NCBI RefSeq assembly: GCF_905332535.1
Contig: NZ_CAJOCF010000001.1
Span: forward strand, 521,219 to 585,218
Direction: 5' to 3'
DNA length: 64,000 nucleotides
DNA from: Latilactobacillus fragifolii
GTDB taxonomy: Bacteria > Bacillota > Bacilli > Lactobacillales > Lactobacillaceae
Part shown: positions 1 to 8,990 of the stretch, piece after piece
How positions within the stretch are numbered: the first letter of the stretch is position 1
How the letters are laid out: the number at the start of each line of letters is the position of its first letter
Translations under genes and position numbers: made by a program
Notes under the pieces: generated by a model
What the model was told of the DNA's origin: nothing
Databases searched by the model: none
The model's input: the letters and a program-made list of their open reading frames with translations, nothing else

Positions 1-916
1 GCGCCTTAATTGGTTCGCCCATTCGACCGGTTTCTAAAATCACCGTTTGTTCAGGTGCAAGTGTCTTTAAATCTTTGGGTTGTCCTAAAATAGCATCATC
101 TGGCAAGACAATCATTGATAATTTCATTGCTGTCCGGACAATTTTTTCTAAGTCACGCCCCGTTAAGACTACTTTGCGGCCCGTTTTATAAGCCGCATCA
201 ATTACTTGTTGAATCCGCATGATATTTGAAGCCACAGAAGCTACAATAATCCGGCCAGTTTGATATTTAAACGTTTCTAAAATCGATTCAGCAATATCGC
301 GTTCGTTAGCCGTTGCAAAAGGTGATTCCGCATTAGCAGAATCGCTCAAAAGCGCTAAAACACCTTGTTTGCCGATTTCAGCTAACCGAGCATAATCCGT
401 TTGATACATCGGCATTGCTGATTGGTCAAACTTGAAATCTCCCGTGTAAACGATTTGTCCTTCGTCCGTCTTGACAACGATTCCTAATGAACCAGGAATC
501 GTATGGGTCGTTTTGAAAAATGAAACAGTTGCACGTTCGAAATCGATAGCCGTATTAGCGTCGATGACGTGGAAGTTTTGGAACTTACGTAATTTGGGTT
601 CGCTGCTAACTGTAATTTGGGCTAAAGCAATCGTTAATTCAGAGCCAAAGACTGGCACATCGTGTTCCTTCAAGAAATAAGGCAGCGCACCAATTGCATC
701 TGCATGCCCGTGTGTTAGAAAAATTCCAGCAACGCGATCGGCATTTTCTTCTAGATAGGTCATATCAGGAATCACAATATCAATCCCTAATAACTCAGTT
801 TCTGGATATTTCAAGCCACAATCTAATACATAAATTTCGTCGTCCACTTCGACAATGTTCAAGTTCTTACCATTTTCACGAACACCGCCAAGCGGCATAA
901 TCTTAATGTTACTCAT
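1..916 (-). CDS. rnjB: Ribonuclease J2 (partial, C-terminus outside window)
   Basis: Metallo-beta-lactamase/beta-CASP RNase, paralogue and usual partner of RNase J1 in RNA decay. The first 305 codons are present and the rest lies beyond the left edge. The start is the ATG at 914-916, giving MSNIKIMPLGG. The metal-binding loop reads HGHADAIGA at residues 69-77, where active J1 enzymes have HGHEDHIGG, so one metal-ligand His is Ala. This is typical of the J2 branch, which has weak or no activity alone. A J1 gene with the intact motif lies at 26613-28301, which supports calling this one J2. It lies downstream of rpsO but is separated from it by a terminator. Confidence 0.9.
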   Translation of the reverse strand, partial: MSNIKIMPLGGVRENGKNLNIVEVDDEIYVLDCGLKYPETELLGIDIVIPDMTYLEENADRVAGIFLTHGHADAIGALPYFLKEHDVPVFGSELTIALAQITVSSEPKLRKFQNFHVIDANTAIDFERATVSFFKTTHTIPGSLGIVVKTDEGQIVYTGDFKFDQSAMPMYQTDYARLAEIGKQGVLALLSDSANAESPFATANERDIAESILETFKYQTGRIIVASVASNIMRIQQVIDAAYKTGRKVVLTGRDLEKIVRTAMKLSMIVLPDDAILGQPKDLKTLAPEQTVILETGRMGEPIKA

Positions 917-1073
917 TCTTTCACCTCTAGCACTTGAGAAATTAATTTCTCAAACTATTTTGTTTGTTCTAGTCGTTCATTCATTTAAAACTCATCCGTC
1001 TTAAAGCCTATTTCATATTTTATCACAATTTAAACAAACTAACAGCTATTGATTACTAAAAGCCTTTAGAACA

Positions 1074-1108
1074 CAAAAAAGCGGGTCCGCATCGCGGATC
1101 CGCTTTTT
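1074..1108 (-). terminator. Intrinsic terminator of rpsO
   Basis: GC-rich inverted repeat (gcgggtccgc / gcggatccgc, three-base loop) followed on the minus strand by a run of T. It separates rpsO from rnjB. Confidence 0.85.
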
Positions 1109-1117
1109 AAAAATGAA

Positions 1118-1387
1118 TTAACGACGTAAGCCAAGGCTCTTGATTAATTCACGGTAACGTTGAACATCGCTTTCACGTAAGTAACGTAATAAGTTACGCC
1201 GGTGACCGATCTTCTTCATTTGACCAACATATGAATGGTGATCTTTCTTATGAATAGATAAATGTTCGTTTAATGCGTTGATTTCTGCAGTCAATACAGC
1301 GATTTGTACTTCTGCTGAACCTGTGTCACCTTCGTGACGAGCAAATTGATTAATAATTTCGTTCTTTTTTTCTTGTGAAATAGCCAT
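1118..1387 (-). CDS. rpsO: 30S ribosomal protein S15
   Basis: Primary 16S rRNA-binding protein of the small-subunit platform. It is 89 aa, the usual length, starting [12 protein letters not shown] and ending SLGLRR. The open frame continues upstream to 1516, but the conserved S15 start and the RBS GGGTGG just before the ATG at 1385-1387 decide this start. It is transcribed alone, divergently from rpsT, from a promoter at 1482-1510 with a structured leader of about 90 nt. It ends in its own terminator. Confidence 0.97.
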   Translation of the reverse strand: MAISQEKKNEIINQFARHEGDTGSAEVQIAVLTAEINALNEHLSIHKKDHHSYVGQMKKIGHRRNLLRYLRESDVQRYRELIKSLGLRR

Positions 1388-1401
1388 GCTAATTTCCACC
1401 C

Positions 1402-1450
1402 TTCTAGTATAATAGCCTAGAACAACGTAAAGCGTCGGGTGAACGTCGCT
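1402..1450 (-). promoter_or_regulatory. Structured rpsO leader (two hairpins, possible S15 autoregulation)
   Basis: Two inverted repeats lie in the untranslated leader: TTCTAG/CTAGAA (1402-1422), directly upstream of the RBS, and agcgtcg/cgtcgct (1431-1450, one mismatch). S15 is known to repress its own mRNA through leader structures in several bacteria. Regulation here is inferred. Confidence 0.4.
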
Positions 1451-1481
1451 AAACAGAGTAATAGGCCTGTGCAATAAGCAC

Positions 1482-1510
1482 TTAATAAGTGTACTAAATA
1501 TCAGCGTCAA
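1482..1510 (-). promoter_or_regulatory. rpsO promoter
   Basis: On the minus strand, TTGACG (1505-1510), a 17-base spacer, and TATTAA (1482-1487). Confidence 0.6.
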
Positions 1511-1570
1511 ACGCAAGCGACAGTTTTAAACTAATCAAGCAGTCAAGCTGAAATACTTTACAAGTTTTTA

Positions 1571-1600
1571 TTGCAATCACTCTCACTGTTTTGGTATAAT
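1571..1600 (+). promoter_or_regulatory. rpsT promoter
   Basis: TTGCAA (1571-1576), 18-base spacer, perfect TATAAT (1595-1600), about 60 bases before the rpsT start. Confidence 0.7.
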
Positions 1601-1662
1601 AACGACTGTTGAAATTAAAATCTTTTTTATAAAGATAGTGAAACCCATCGGAGGTGAACAAC

Positions 1663-1917
1663 ATGCCACAAATTAAATCTGCTATGAAACGTGTGAAGAC
1701 AATTGAAAAAGCTAACCAACGTAACGCTTCTCAATTAAGCACAATGCGTTCAGCAATCAAAAAGTTCAAAGCTGCTAAAACAGCAGGCAGTGACGAAGCT
1801 GCAGACCTATTGAAAGCTGCGACACGCGCAATCGATATGGCCTCAACAAAAGGCTTAATCCACGCCAACAAAGCTGGCCGTGATAAGTCACGCTTAAACA
1901 AAATGATGGCTAAATAA
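1663..1917 (+). CDS. rpsT: 30S ribosomal protein S20
   Basis: Small basic 16S rRNA-binding protein, 84 aa, with the family start [13 protein letters not shown] and Lys/Arg-rich helices. A GTG at 1654 is in frame, but it is part of the Shine-Dalgarno GGAGGTG (1650-1656). The ATG at 1663, seven bases after GGAGG, is the real start. It is monocistronic and ends in a strong terminator shared with the opposing comE-holA operon. Confidence 0.97.
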   Translation: MPQIKSAMKRVKTIEKANQRNASQLSTMRSAIKKFKAAKTAGSDEAADLLKAATRAIDMASTKGLIHANKAGRDKSRLNKMMAK

Positions 1918-1927
1918 TTTAACCACC

Positions 1928-1970
1928 AAAAAAAGCCCCCACAACCATTTGGTTTGTGGGGGCTTTTTTA
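1928..1970. terminator. Bidirectional terminator between rpsT and holA
   Basis: Long stem (agcccccacaa / ttgtgggggct) flanked by A-run and T-run, so it can work for both converging units. Confidence 0.9.
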
Positions 1971-1976
1971 TTAATT

Positions 1977-3005
1977 TTAAGCAACATCTTCTGCCGCAAA
2001 TTGTAACATGAAAAGTTCAAACAACAAAGTTGCTTCACCTTGACCAGTTTTTATTTTTTCCTCAATACCTTCTAAACCGAGATATGCTTGAGCAAGCATT
2101 GGCTTAGAAAAATGCCGACTTTGTTGAAGCGCTAATTTAATCCGGTACGGGTGAACTTTCAAAACACTCGCCAAATTACCTTGGCTATACCCTTTTTCGA
2201 AAAGAATTTTCACTTGCAACAACAAACGAAATTGGCCTAATAGAATGGCATTAATTTTAAGCGGTTCTTCTTTTTGCAATAATAAATCGTGATACATCTC
2301 TAAAACCGGGCCAACCTTCTTTTGTAAAACTAACGGTACCAATTCAAAAACGTTATCTTCAATACTACTTGTCACCAATGCACTAATAGCCGCTTCAGTG
2401 ATCACCCGACTTTGTTGCGCATAAAGCATTAATTTGGGTAATTCAGCCATTATTTGGCTGTAATCACCATTGGTCTTACTTAGCAGCAACGTCATTGCTG
2501 CCGGTTCAATCGTGACTTGTTTATGATGTAGTTGAGCAGTCACTAACTGTTGGACTTGGCGCTCATCAATTTTTTGAACATCAATGATGGTTGCTGTCTT
2601 CTTCAGTTGTTTAACCATTTTCTTGCGTTCATCTAACTTCGCATAAGGCGCAAAAATGACAAGTGCAGTTGTCGGTTGCGGTGCTTCCAAGTAAGCTTGG
2701 AACCCTTTTAAATCATGCTCAAGTTTCGTTTTAACTTTTTCACCGGTCAAAAAGAACGGATTTTGCATAAAAACAATTCGTCGTTCGCCAAAAAAAGGGG
2801 CCGCTTCTGCATCTTCTAATGCCCGTGCCACTTCAGTCTGGGCGAGATCATAGCTTGCAAAATTCATTGTCATCTCTTCGACCGAAAGGGTTGCTTTAAA
2901 CATTGCCTTAACTTCTTCAATGAGCGCCGATTCTTGACCTAATACAAGATATACCGGTGCAAACGTCTCTTGATTTAGTGCTGCTTTTAGTTGTTCTGTT
3001 TTCAT
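1977..3005 (-). CDS. holA: DNA polymerase III subunit delta
   Basis: Clamp-loader delta subunit, which opens the beta clamp within the delta/delta-prime/tau complex. It is 342 aa, the usual length. The N-terminal AAA-like part contains PVYLVLGQE and FFGERRIVF. The middle (LEAPQPTTALVIFAPYAKLDERKK) and the C-terminal helical collar domain are typical. It follows comEC with no gap (comEC stop next to the holA ATG at 3003-3005), as in Bacillus, where holA (yqeN) lies behind the comE genes. It is the last gene of the operon. Confidence 0.93.
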   Translation of the reverse strand: MKTEQLKAALNQETFAPVYLVLGQESALIEEVKAMFKATLSVEEMTMNFASYDLAQTEVARALEDAEAAPFFGERRIVFMQNPFFLTGEKVKTKLEHDLKGFQAYLEAPQPTTALVIFAPYAKLDERKKMVKQLKKTATIIDVQKIDERQVQQLVTAQLHHKQVTIEPAAMTLLLSKTNGDYSQIMAELPKLMLYAQQSRVITEAAISALVTSSIEDNVFELVPLVLQKKVGPVLEMYHDLLLQKEEPLKINAILLGQFRLLLQVKILFEKGYSQGNLASVLKVHPYRIKLALQQSRHFSKPMLAQAYLGLEGIEEKIKTGQGEATLLFELFMLQFAAEDVA

Positions 3006-5264
3006 CTAGACACAATCCTTTAGTGTTGTTTTAATTATTGGCACTTGACCGAACCCGTATTGCCATTCTAACATCCCACAGTCAGCTGTGTTCCAAAATG
3101 GGACGTTTGCGCGCTTTAAAGTCCGTAACGTCGCAGGATGTGGATGCCCATAGCGATTATGGCGTCCCGCGGAAATCAACGCTCCTTTTACTTGCCACGC
3201 TGCAATTGCTTGGGGATCACTCGCAGTTTGGCTACCGTGATGCCCCACCTTTAAGTAATCAACCCGTAATTGCGGGTAACGATCAACAATTGCCACTTCA
3301 CCCGCTTTTTCTAAATCACCCGTAAATAACCAACTGGCACCACCAATTCGGGCTTGTAAGACGAGTGAGTCAGCATTACGACCTGGTCCGGCCGTTACTG
3401 GGGCTAGTACATTGATCTGTTGGTGTCCAATCATAAAATGCTGACCCGCCAAATAAGGCTCGATTGCAACTGTTTTAAGATGCGACCGCATTTGACGCTG
3501 AAATTGCTGGTTTTGCGGTAAGCCCGCAGCACAAATCAACCGCTTAACCCGGATGTGGTGCAGGATTTTGTCTAAATCCCCTATATGGTCAATATCTTGA
3601 TGTGATAATGCGATGGCCTCTAAATGATCAATCCCACAGCTGTAGAGATAGTTAACCGTTATTTTTTCCGCTCGACTAACAATTGGTCGTCGTTGCCATT
3701 TTTTCTGCCGTAAAGCTAGACGTCCACCAGTATCAATCAACAGGTTATGCTGATTGAACGGTTGTTGAATTAACAGACTATCACCCTGACCAATATCGAA
3801 CATAATCACTCGGCCAACTGGATTGAAGTGTATGCCAATAAAACTAATGGCATACAGACTGATAACAGCCCACCAGCCAAACTTAGCTCGCCGACTAGTA
3901 GTTGCCATCAACCATAGCGTCACTACCACAATCAAAAACAGTGGTATCAGCTGGATTTTACCAAACGTGATTGTCGCATATGGGAACGTCGCCACCCAGG
4001 CTAAGCCTTTATACAGAGTCGTTAACAAACCTTCTTCTAACCAAACTACTGTATGACTAACCGGCCATAAACCAATCGCCACCACAATCAATCCCAACAT
4101 GAATGGTAAAAATAGCGGTGCAATCAGCCCGTTAATTAGAATTGTCAATACATGCCAACGATAATTAAAGCGCAAGCACACCGGTAAACTTAACAAGCCT
4201 AACCAAAAGGCCGTTGCAAAAGCGCCGGATTGCCGTTGGTAAATCAGACCCAAGGCCATTAGATAGCTCAATAAGCCTCCCATACTTAACAATAAATACG
4301 GCTGCCAAAAAAGATTGACCAGTAATACCCAACTCCAACTGTCTAAGCGCGATTGCTGAAAATGACTTACTTCGCAGATCAATCGTAATAAAATCAGCCC
4401 GATGGCCCGGGTAATGCTTGTGCCACCCCCTACAAATAAAGCATAAACGGGTAGTAAACCAAACAAGCTAACATTCACCCATTCACGTGGGATGCGACAC
4501 AGCGTTGCTAGTCGACGAATGATGGTAACCAAGTAGAATACATGCAATCCAGATAAACTCAATAAATGGATAATCCCCAATTGACCTAATACATTCTGGT
4601 AGCTTTGGCCATCTGATTCTTGAACACCACATAGCAACGCCTCTGCATGAAATCGCAACGCCGGCGGTAATTGCCGTAAATAAATCAATGCTTGCTGGCG
4701 AAGCAAGTGGAACCGATCTCGCCAACCTTGTGGTGGAATCGGTCTAAAAACCGTTCCATCCATTAAGTTTGCTTGATAAAAACAACGCTTTTGCTGGCCC
4801 ATAAATTGAGCATAATCAAATTCATTACGATTTGTAGCCCTTGCAATCCGTTCCAATTCAATATCTCCAGCTAGCAATAACGGTTGCTGTATCCTTTGCC
4901 ACTGGCGCTTTTCTATTGGGCTTTGGCAGCGATAATAGCAGACAAGTAACTGATTATCCGTTTGCCCTTGGGCCATTAATTGAATGCGATCACCAGCTAC
5001 TTTGATTGTATCGGGTTGAATTTTATACACTTGATTATTTGGTCTAACCGGCTGTTCGTATGCGCACCGTGCTAGCCAAAAACGGCAACCACCTAAACCT
5101 AACACCAATCCACTGACCAGTAACAGTGCCGGTTGGTGTAAACACCATAGTCGCAGCAGACACACTATTAAAAGACAACTAAAAAAGAGCGGTGCTTGTC
5201 CGAGGAGTAACGCATTTAAACTCGCTAAACAAATAACTGGATAAATCCAATTATTCTTAATCAC
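3006..5264 (-). CDS. comEC: DNA internalization competence protein ComEC/Rec2
   Basis: Membrane channel for single-stranded DNA uptake in transformation. It is 752 aa. The order is N-terminal hydrophobic segments, an OB-like soluble part, the Competence domain with several membrane helices (LLSLSGLHVFYL around residue 236), and a C-terminal metallo-beta-lactamase-like domain with FDIGQGDS, LSHQDIDHIGD and VGHHGS. The motifs are intact and there is no frameshift, so it could be functional. It starts with GTG at 5262-5264, overlapping the comEB stop by 4 bases (GTGA), which indicates translational coupling. Confidence 0.93.
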   Translation of the reverse strand: MIKNNWIYPVICLASLNALLLGQAPLFFSCLLIVCLLRLWCLHQPALLLVSGLVLGLGGCRFWLARCAYEQPVRPNNQVYKIQPDTIKVAGDRIQLMAQGQTDNQLLVCYYRCQSPIEKRQWQRIQQPLLLAGDIELERIARATNRNEFDYAQFMGQQKRCFYQANLMDGTVFRPIPPQGWRDRFHLLRQQALIYLRQLPPALRFHAEALLCGVQESDGQSYQNVLGQLGIIHLLSLSGLHVFYLVTIIRRLATLCRIPREWVNVSLFGLLPVYALFVGGGTSITRAIGLILLRLICEVSHFQQSRLDSWSWVLLVNLFWQPYLLLSMGGLLSYLMALGLIYQRQSGAFATAFWLGLLSLPVCLRFNYRWHVLTILINGLIAPLFLPFMLGLIVVAIGLWPVSHTVVWLEEGLLTTLYKGLAWVATFPYATITFGKIQLIPLFLIVVVTLWLMATTSRRAKFGWWAVISLYAISFIGIHFNPVGRVIMFDIGQGDSLLIQQPFNQHNLLIDTGGRLALRQKKWQRRPIVSRAEKITVNYLYSCGIDHLEAIALSHQDIDHIGDLDKILHHIRVKRLICAAGLPQNQQFQRQMRSHLKTVAIEPYLAGQHFMIGHQQINVLAPVTAGPGRNADSLVLQARIGGASWLFTGDLEKAGEVAIVDRYPQLRVDYLKVGHHGSQTASDPQAIAAWQVKGALISAGRHNRYGHPHPATLRTLKRANVPFWNTADCGMLEWQYGFGQVPIIKTTLKDCV

Positions 5265-5749
5265 TCAGCAGTTTGTTCATTCTCCAAAAAGTTAACGAGG
5301 GTGTTGGCGTCATTGGCCGTTAAATCGACTTGATCTAATTCAATGCCGGATTTTTCAATCAATTCATACGCGTATTCATCGTTATGGTAATCCTTTTGAT
5401 AATGAATTTTACTTATCCCAGCTTGAATAATTAATTTAGTACATTGAAGACACGGAAAATGGGTGACATAAATCTCAGCACCTTCCGTCTGTACGCCAAA
5501 CTTGGCACACTGCGTCAATGCGTTCATCTCGGCGTGAATCGTCCGTAAACAATGCCCGTCCCGTAATAAACAACCGACATCAATACAATGACTTTCATGT
5601 GCCACGGAACCGTTATAGCCTCCTGCAATAATTCGCCGATTACGAACCACTAACGCCCCCACAAATAATCGCGGACACGTGCTGCGCATCGACAATAAAA
5701 CCGACTGAAGCATAAAATATTGATTCCACGGCATTCTCTTTTCTGACAC
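5261..5749 (-). CDS. comEB: ComE operon protein 2, dCMP deaminase family
   Basis: Zinc-dependent deoxycytidylate deaminase family member, 162 aa with this start. Zinc and catalytic motifs are present: HAEMNA and PCLQC, plus two further conserved Cys/His (HCIDVGC). I chose the GTG at 5747-5749 (VSEKRMPWNQYF) because AGAGGGGG lies five bases upstream and homologues begin there; the open frame runs on to 5800. It lies between comEA and comEC. It keeps its place in the competence operon, although in Bacillus it is not needed for transformation. Confidence 0.9.
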   Translation of the reverse strand: MSEKRMPWNQYFMLQSVLLSMRSTCPRLFVGALVVRNRRIIAGGYNGSVAHESHCIDVGCLLRDGHCLRTIHAEMNALTQCAKFGVQTEGAEIYVTHFPCLQCTKLIIQAGISKIHYQKDYHNDEYAYELIEKSGIELDQVDLTANDANTLVNFLENEQTAE

Positions 5750-5807
5750 ACGAATTCCCCCTCTAACGTTAATAGTTTTAGTATAGCAAAAAAAGACCAT
5801 TCACAAA

Positions 5808-6491
5808 CTAATTAACACAAATTTGTGGCCGTAATTGTTCGAACGTTTTCGGCCCAATTCCCCCAACTTTTTGAAGATCTTCAATTTGTTTAAACTGCCC
5901 TTGTTCATCCCGGTAGGCAATTATTTGTTCAGCTTTTTTAGGGCCAATACCGTTTAGCGTTTGTAATTGTGTTGCATCTGCCTGATTAAGATTTATTTTA
6001 GTCGCCGTTGCCTCTGTTGTTACCCCTGATTGACTCTTAGCATGCGTTGCTGTTGACTTATGCGGTTCATCAGCTGCTTTAACCAACTCTTCGGCTGGAA
6101 CAGCTTCACCTTTGGTTGGCACATAAATAACAAGTTGGTCAACCAGGGTTTGTGCTAAGTTTAACTGACTCGTATCCGCTGCGTCGGTCACGTCACCAGC
6201 TTGCTTCAGCACCTCAAACAAGCGTGTCTTCGTAACACAGATTGGATAAATCCCTGGGTGGGCCACAGCGCCTTTGATATCGACAAACCCGCCCTTTAAA
6301 GTGCTTTTCTTCTGTTTGACAGGCTTTGTCGGCGCTTTTGGCTTAGTTGATTGCGCCATCAGCTGTTGATTGGTTGATAGAAACCGTTGTTGTCGGCTAT
6401 GTTGCCAAAATAAGCCACCACCAAGCAAGATTATCACTAAACAAGGGGCCCACCAGAATCTGCGATACCGTTGCCAATAGTCCCGCCACAT
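5808..6491 (-). CDS. comEA: Competence protein ComEA, DNA receptor
   Basis: Membrane-anchored DNA-binding protein that receives double-stranded DNA at the cell surface. It is 227 aa. It has one N-terminal membrane segment (WAPCLVIILLGGGLFW), a Lys/Pro-rich linker, an SLBB domain (GFVDIKGAVAHPGIYPI) and a C-terminal helix-hairpin-helix pair (LQTLNGIGPKKAEQIIAYR and VGGIGPKTFEQL) that binds DNA. The start is the ATG at 6489-6491 with GGAGGTG upstream. It is the first gene of comEA-EB-EC-holA. Only about 40 bases separate it from the ylbL terminator. Confidence 0.93.
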   Translation of the reverse strand: MWRDYWQRYRRFWWAPCLVIILLGGGLFWQHSRQQRFLSTNQQLMAQSTKPKAPTKPVKQKKSTLKGGFVDIKGAVAHPGIYPICVTKTRLFEVLKQAGDVTDAADTSQLNLAQTLVDQLVIYVPTKGEAVPAEELVKAADEPHKSTATHAKSQSGVTTEATATKINLNQADATQLQTLNGIGPKKAEQIIAYRDEQGQFKQIEDLQKVGGIGPKTFEQLRPQICVN

Positions 6492-6530
6492 TTTCGCCAC
6501 CTCCTTATCCCTAATTACCCCAAAACGCAA

Positions 6531-6566
6531 AAAAAATTTGCCGATTCTTACAAATCGACAAATTTT
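6531..6566 (-). terminator. Terminator after ylbL, just upstream of comEA
   Basis: A/T-rich inverted repeat (aaatttgccgatt / aatcgacaaattt) with a T-run on the minus strand. Confidence 0.75.
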
Positions 6567-7613
6567 TTAATGTTGCGCTAAATAATTCAATGCATCGTCC
6601 AAGGTTTTGACAGGAACGATTTTCATCTTCGTGCCAATTTTTCGAGCGGCTGCTTTGGCAATCGCATAGTTATTTTGATAGTGGGGCTCTACCTTTAGAA
6701 TTGCTTTGGTCACTGGATCATCAGGTGCGAAAAAGACTTTAGCACCTTCTTGACTAGCAATCAGGACCTTCTTATCAATCCCACCGATTGGCCCGACTGT
6801 CCCATCAGGCGCCATGGTTCCCGTTCCGGCAATCTTACGCCCTTTTGTTAAGTTTTGTTTCGTTAATTGATTGTAAATCTGTAAGGTAAACATCAAGCCT
6901 GCAGAAGGGCCACCAATTTCACCTGCATTAACCTTAACCGGCACCTTTGTCACAATTTTTGAGTGATCCGTCAGTGTAATCCCCAAACCAGCGTAGCGAG
7001 ATTTAGGTAATTTAATTAATTTACGGGTTGCAGTCTTGTGCTGACCGTTATGTTCATAGCTAATTGTGACCTTTTGATTCACTTTTAGTCCTTGAACATA
7101 CTTGACGAACTTATTCGCACTCTTAAAATGATGCTGATCAATTGCCGTAATTGTATCACCTACGACCAAGTCTTTTTTAAAGGCTGAATTATCTAAAATT
7201 GACATTACATAGACCCCAAGATATTGAGTGTGGTATTCCTGATGCGCCTTTTGATAAGCCGCTTCAATCGCAAAATTAATTGAACTTTCCATGTAATATT
7301 TTTGAATCTGATCATACGCTTCAGTATCATCATCACCCATTAGTTCATCACGACTAATAATTTCCGTGAAGGGTTGCGTTTTAGACAACAGCAGTTGTAA
7401 ACCCGTTACTGGACCTTGAATCCCAACAGTGGTTAACATAAAATGCCCCTTTTGCGAATCTCGTTGACCATTCACTTTAACAAACTGGTTGGTATTTTCA
7501 GCCGAACCGACCCCCTCAACATAATAATGCGTTGGAATCAAACAAAAAGCAAATAACACAATTAAGCCGATAATCCATAGGAGATGTTTTAATAAACGTT
7601 TATTTTTATTCAT
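6567..7613 (-). CDS. ylbL: PDZ-domain Lon-like serine protease (YlbL/SepM family)
   Basis: Membrane-anchored protease. The relative SepM of streptococci trims a competence peptide, and YlbL of Bacillus is linked to checkpoint recovery. It is 348 aa. One N-terminal membrane helix (LLWIIGLIVLFAFCLI) is followed by a PDZ domain (near LGVYVMSILDNSAFKKDLVVGD) and a Lon C-terminal protease domain with the nucleophile in GGPSAGL and the catalytic Lys in GGIDKKV. A GTG at 7622 is possible, but the ATG at 7611-7613 follows the coaD stop directly and is preferred. It is the last gene before the terminator. Confidence 0.88.
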   Translation of the reverse strand: MNKNKRLLKHLLWIIGLIVLFAFCLIPTHYYVEGVGSAENTNQFVKVNGQRDSQKGHFMLTTVGIQGPVTGLQLLLSKTQPFTEIISRDELMGDDDTEAYDQIQKYYMESSINFAIEAAYQKAHQEYHTQYLGVYVMSILDNSAFKKDLVVGDTITAIDQHHFKSANKFVKYVQGLKVNQKVTISYEHNGQHKTATRKLIKLPKSRYAGLGITLTDHSKIVTKVPVKVNAGEIGGPSAGLMFTLQIYNQLTKQNLTKGRKIAGTGTMAPDGTVGPIGGIDKKVLIASQEGAKVFFAPDDPVTKAILKVEPHYQNNYAIAKAAARKIGTKMKIVPVKTLDDALNYLAQH

Positions 7614-7614
7614 A

Positions 7615-8109
7615 TTAATCACTTTCAGATCTTAGTTTTTGTGCAAGTGCAGTCGCAACAACCGGTGGCACTAATTGTCCAACCTGACCACCAAACGTTG
7701 CGATTTCTTTCACCATACTTGATGAGATAAAAGCAAACTCTTGTTTTGCTAATAATAACACCGTTTCTAAGTCGGCATCTTGTGTCTGATTCAATGCGGC
7801 AATATCCCGCTCATATTCAAAATCGTTGGCATTACGAATACCACGAATCAAATACCGCGCCCCCACTTCTTTAGCAAATCTTGCTGTCAACGTCTTCGAT
7901 TGGGCCATCACTTTAACGTTAACTAAGTGGTGGGTGGCTGCTTCAATCAGTTTAACTTTCGTGGTTGCGTCAAATAACGGTTGTTTAGCAGCGTTGGTCA
8001 TCACCGCAATAATCACCTGGTCAAACAGGTGACTTGCCCGTTCAACAGTATCCAGATGCCCATTTGTAAACGGATCAAAACTCCCTGGGAACAATGCAAT
8101 TTTCGGCAT
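7615..8109 (-). CDS. coaD: Phosphopantetheine adenylyltransferase
   Basis: Fourth step of coenzyme A synthesis: ATP plus 4'-phosphopantetheine gives dephospho-CoA. It is 164 aa, the normal length. It has the nucleotidyltransferase signature GSFDPFTNGHLD near the start and the second conserved stretch ISSSMVKEIA near the end. It follows rsmD by 11 bases and precedes ylbL, the same order as in Bacillus. Confidence 0.96.
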   Translation of the reverse strand: MPKIALFPGSFDPFTNGHLDTVERASHLFDQVIIAVMTNAAKQPLFDATTKVKLIEAATHHLVNVKVMAQSKTLTARFAKEVGARYLIRGIRNANDFEYERDIAALNQTQDADLETVLLLAKQEFAFISSSMVKEIATFGGQVGQLVPPVVATALAQKLRSESD

Positions 8110-8120
8110 TTGACTGCCTC

Positions 8121-8675
8121 CTAACCAATAAATTTAAAAATTGCCACTTCTGTAATGCCATAATTTTGTTGCCGTTTCAGTATGTAATGCGGAATATCCG
8201 TTGGATAAGCAACTGTCGTATCTGTTTCACAAAGAATCGTCGCATCTGGTGCTAATAAATCCATTTCAACAAATTGTTGCAAGTGAAGTAGCATCTGTTG
8301 TTGCTTGTAGGGCGGATCCAATAAGATTAAATCGAATTGAACCCTTGCATCCGCCAGTTTAACCAATGCCTTTTCAGCTGGCATCTTCCAAATTGTAAAA
8401 CATTCTGGCATTTTAGTGACACTAACGTTTTCTTCAATCGTTTGAATCGCTGCATATTGACGGTCAACTAAATAAGCATGATCCATCCCACGCGAAACGG
8501 CTTCAATTGCCAGACCACCGCTACCGGCGTACAAATCAAGTGCTTGTCCACCATCAAAAAATTGTCCTAACATACTGAACATCGCTTCTTTAACCTTGTC
8601 CGTTGTAGGCCGTGTTTTCATCCCGGGGACCGCCTTTAGCTTGCGACCCCCGAATTCTCCTGCAATAATTCGCAT
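8121..8675 (-). CDS. rsmD: 16S rRNA (guanine(966)-N(2))-methyltransferase
   Basis: SAM-dependent methyltransferase that modifies G966 of 16S rRNA. It is 184 aa. The Rossmann SAM motif is LDLYAGSGGLAIEAVSRG and the catalytic motif of N-methyltransferases is DPPY (LILLDPPYK). The N-terminal MRIIAGEFGGRKLKA is typical. It lies five bases after ylbG, in the operon with coaD. Confidence 0.95.
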   Translation of the reverse strand: MRIIAGEFGGRKLKAVPGMKTRPTTDKVKEAMFSMLGQFFDGGQALDLYAGSGGLAIEAVSRGMDHAYLVDRQYAAIQTIEENVSVTKMPECFTIWKMPAEKALVKLADARVQFDLILLDPPYKQQQMLLHLQQFVEMDLLAPDATILCETDTTVAYPTDIPHYILKRQQNYGITEVAIFKFIG

Positions 8676-8680
8676 CCTGA

Positions 8681-8971
8681 TTACTCCTCTGATTCTGCCG
8701 CATCGGCAATTTCTTGGTCTGAGCGTCCTACGCGATTACTAAAATCCATATCAATAGCTGGTCTTTCAGAAGGCGTCACTCGTTTGACGTAGTGCAATTT
8801 TTTTAACCGTTGCATCACAGTTTCGGCATCTGCCAGATCTACGTATAAATAAACATATTTCATTCGTTTTGAAGTGTAATACACAAGGCCATAACGCCGT
8901 AACTGTTTTACTTGTCGTAGTGAATAGAGCCAAACGACAATCCCTTGACGTTGTGTGATTTCCAATGTCAT
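8681..8971 (-). CDS. ylbG: YlbG family protein (DUF2129)
   Basis: Small conserved Firmicutes protein of unknown function, 96 aa. Recognisable by GIVVWLYSLRQVKQLRRYGLV near the start and a conserved YLYVDLADAETVMQRLKKLHYVKRV core. It is always found beside rsmD. The acidic C-terminal tail (DAAESEE) is variable. The function is not known. Confidence 0.9.
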   Translation of the reverse strand: MTLEITQRQGIVVWLYSLRQVKQLRRYGLVYYTSKRMKYVYLYVDLADAETVMQRLKKLHYVKRVTPSERPAIDMDFSNRVGRSDQEIADAAESEE

Positions 8972-8990
8972 TTAATCAGTCCTTTTACGT

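Noticed and set aside
1388..1516. Longer N-terminus for S15
   Set aside because: Not conserved in S15; the RBS sits right before the inner ATG and the stretch contains the leader hairpins.
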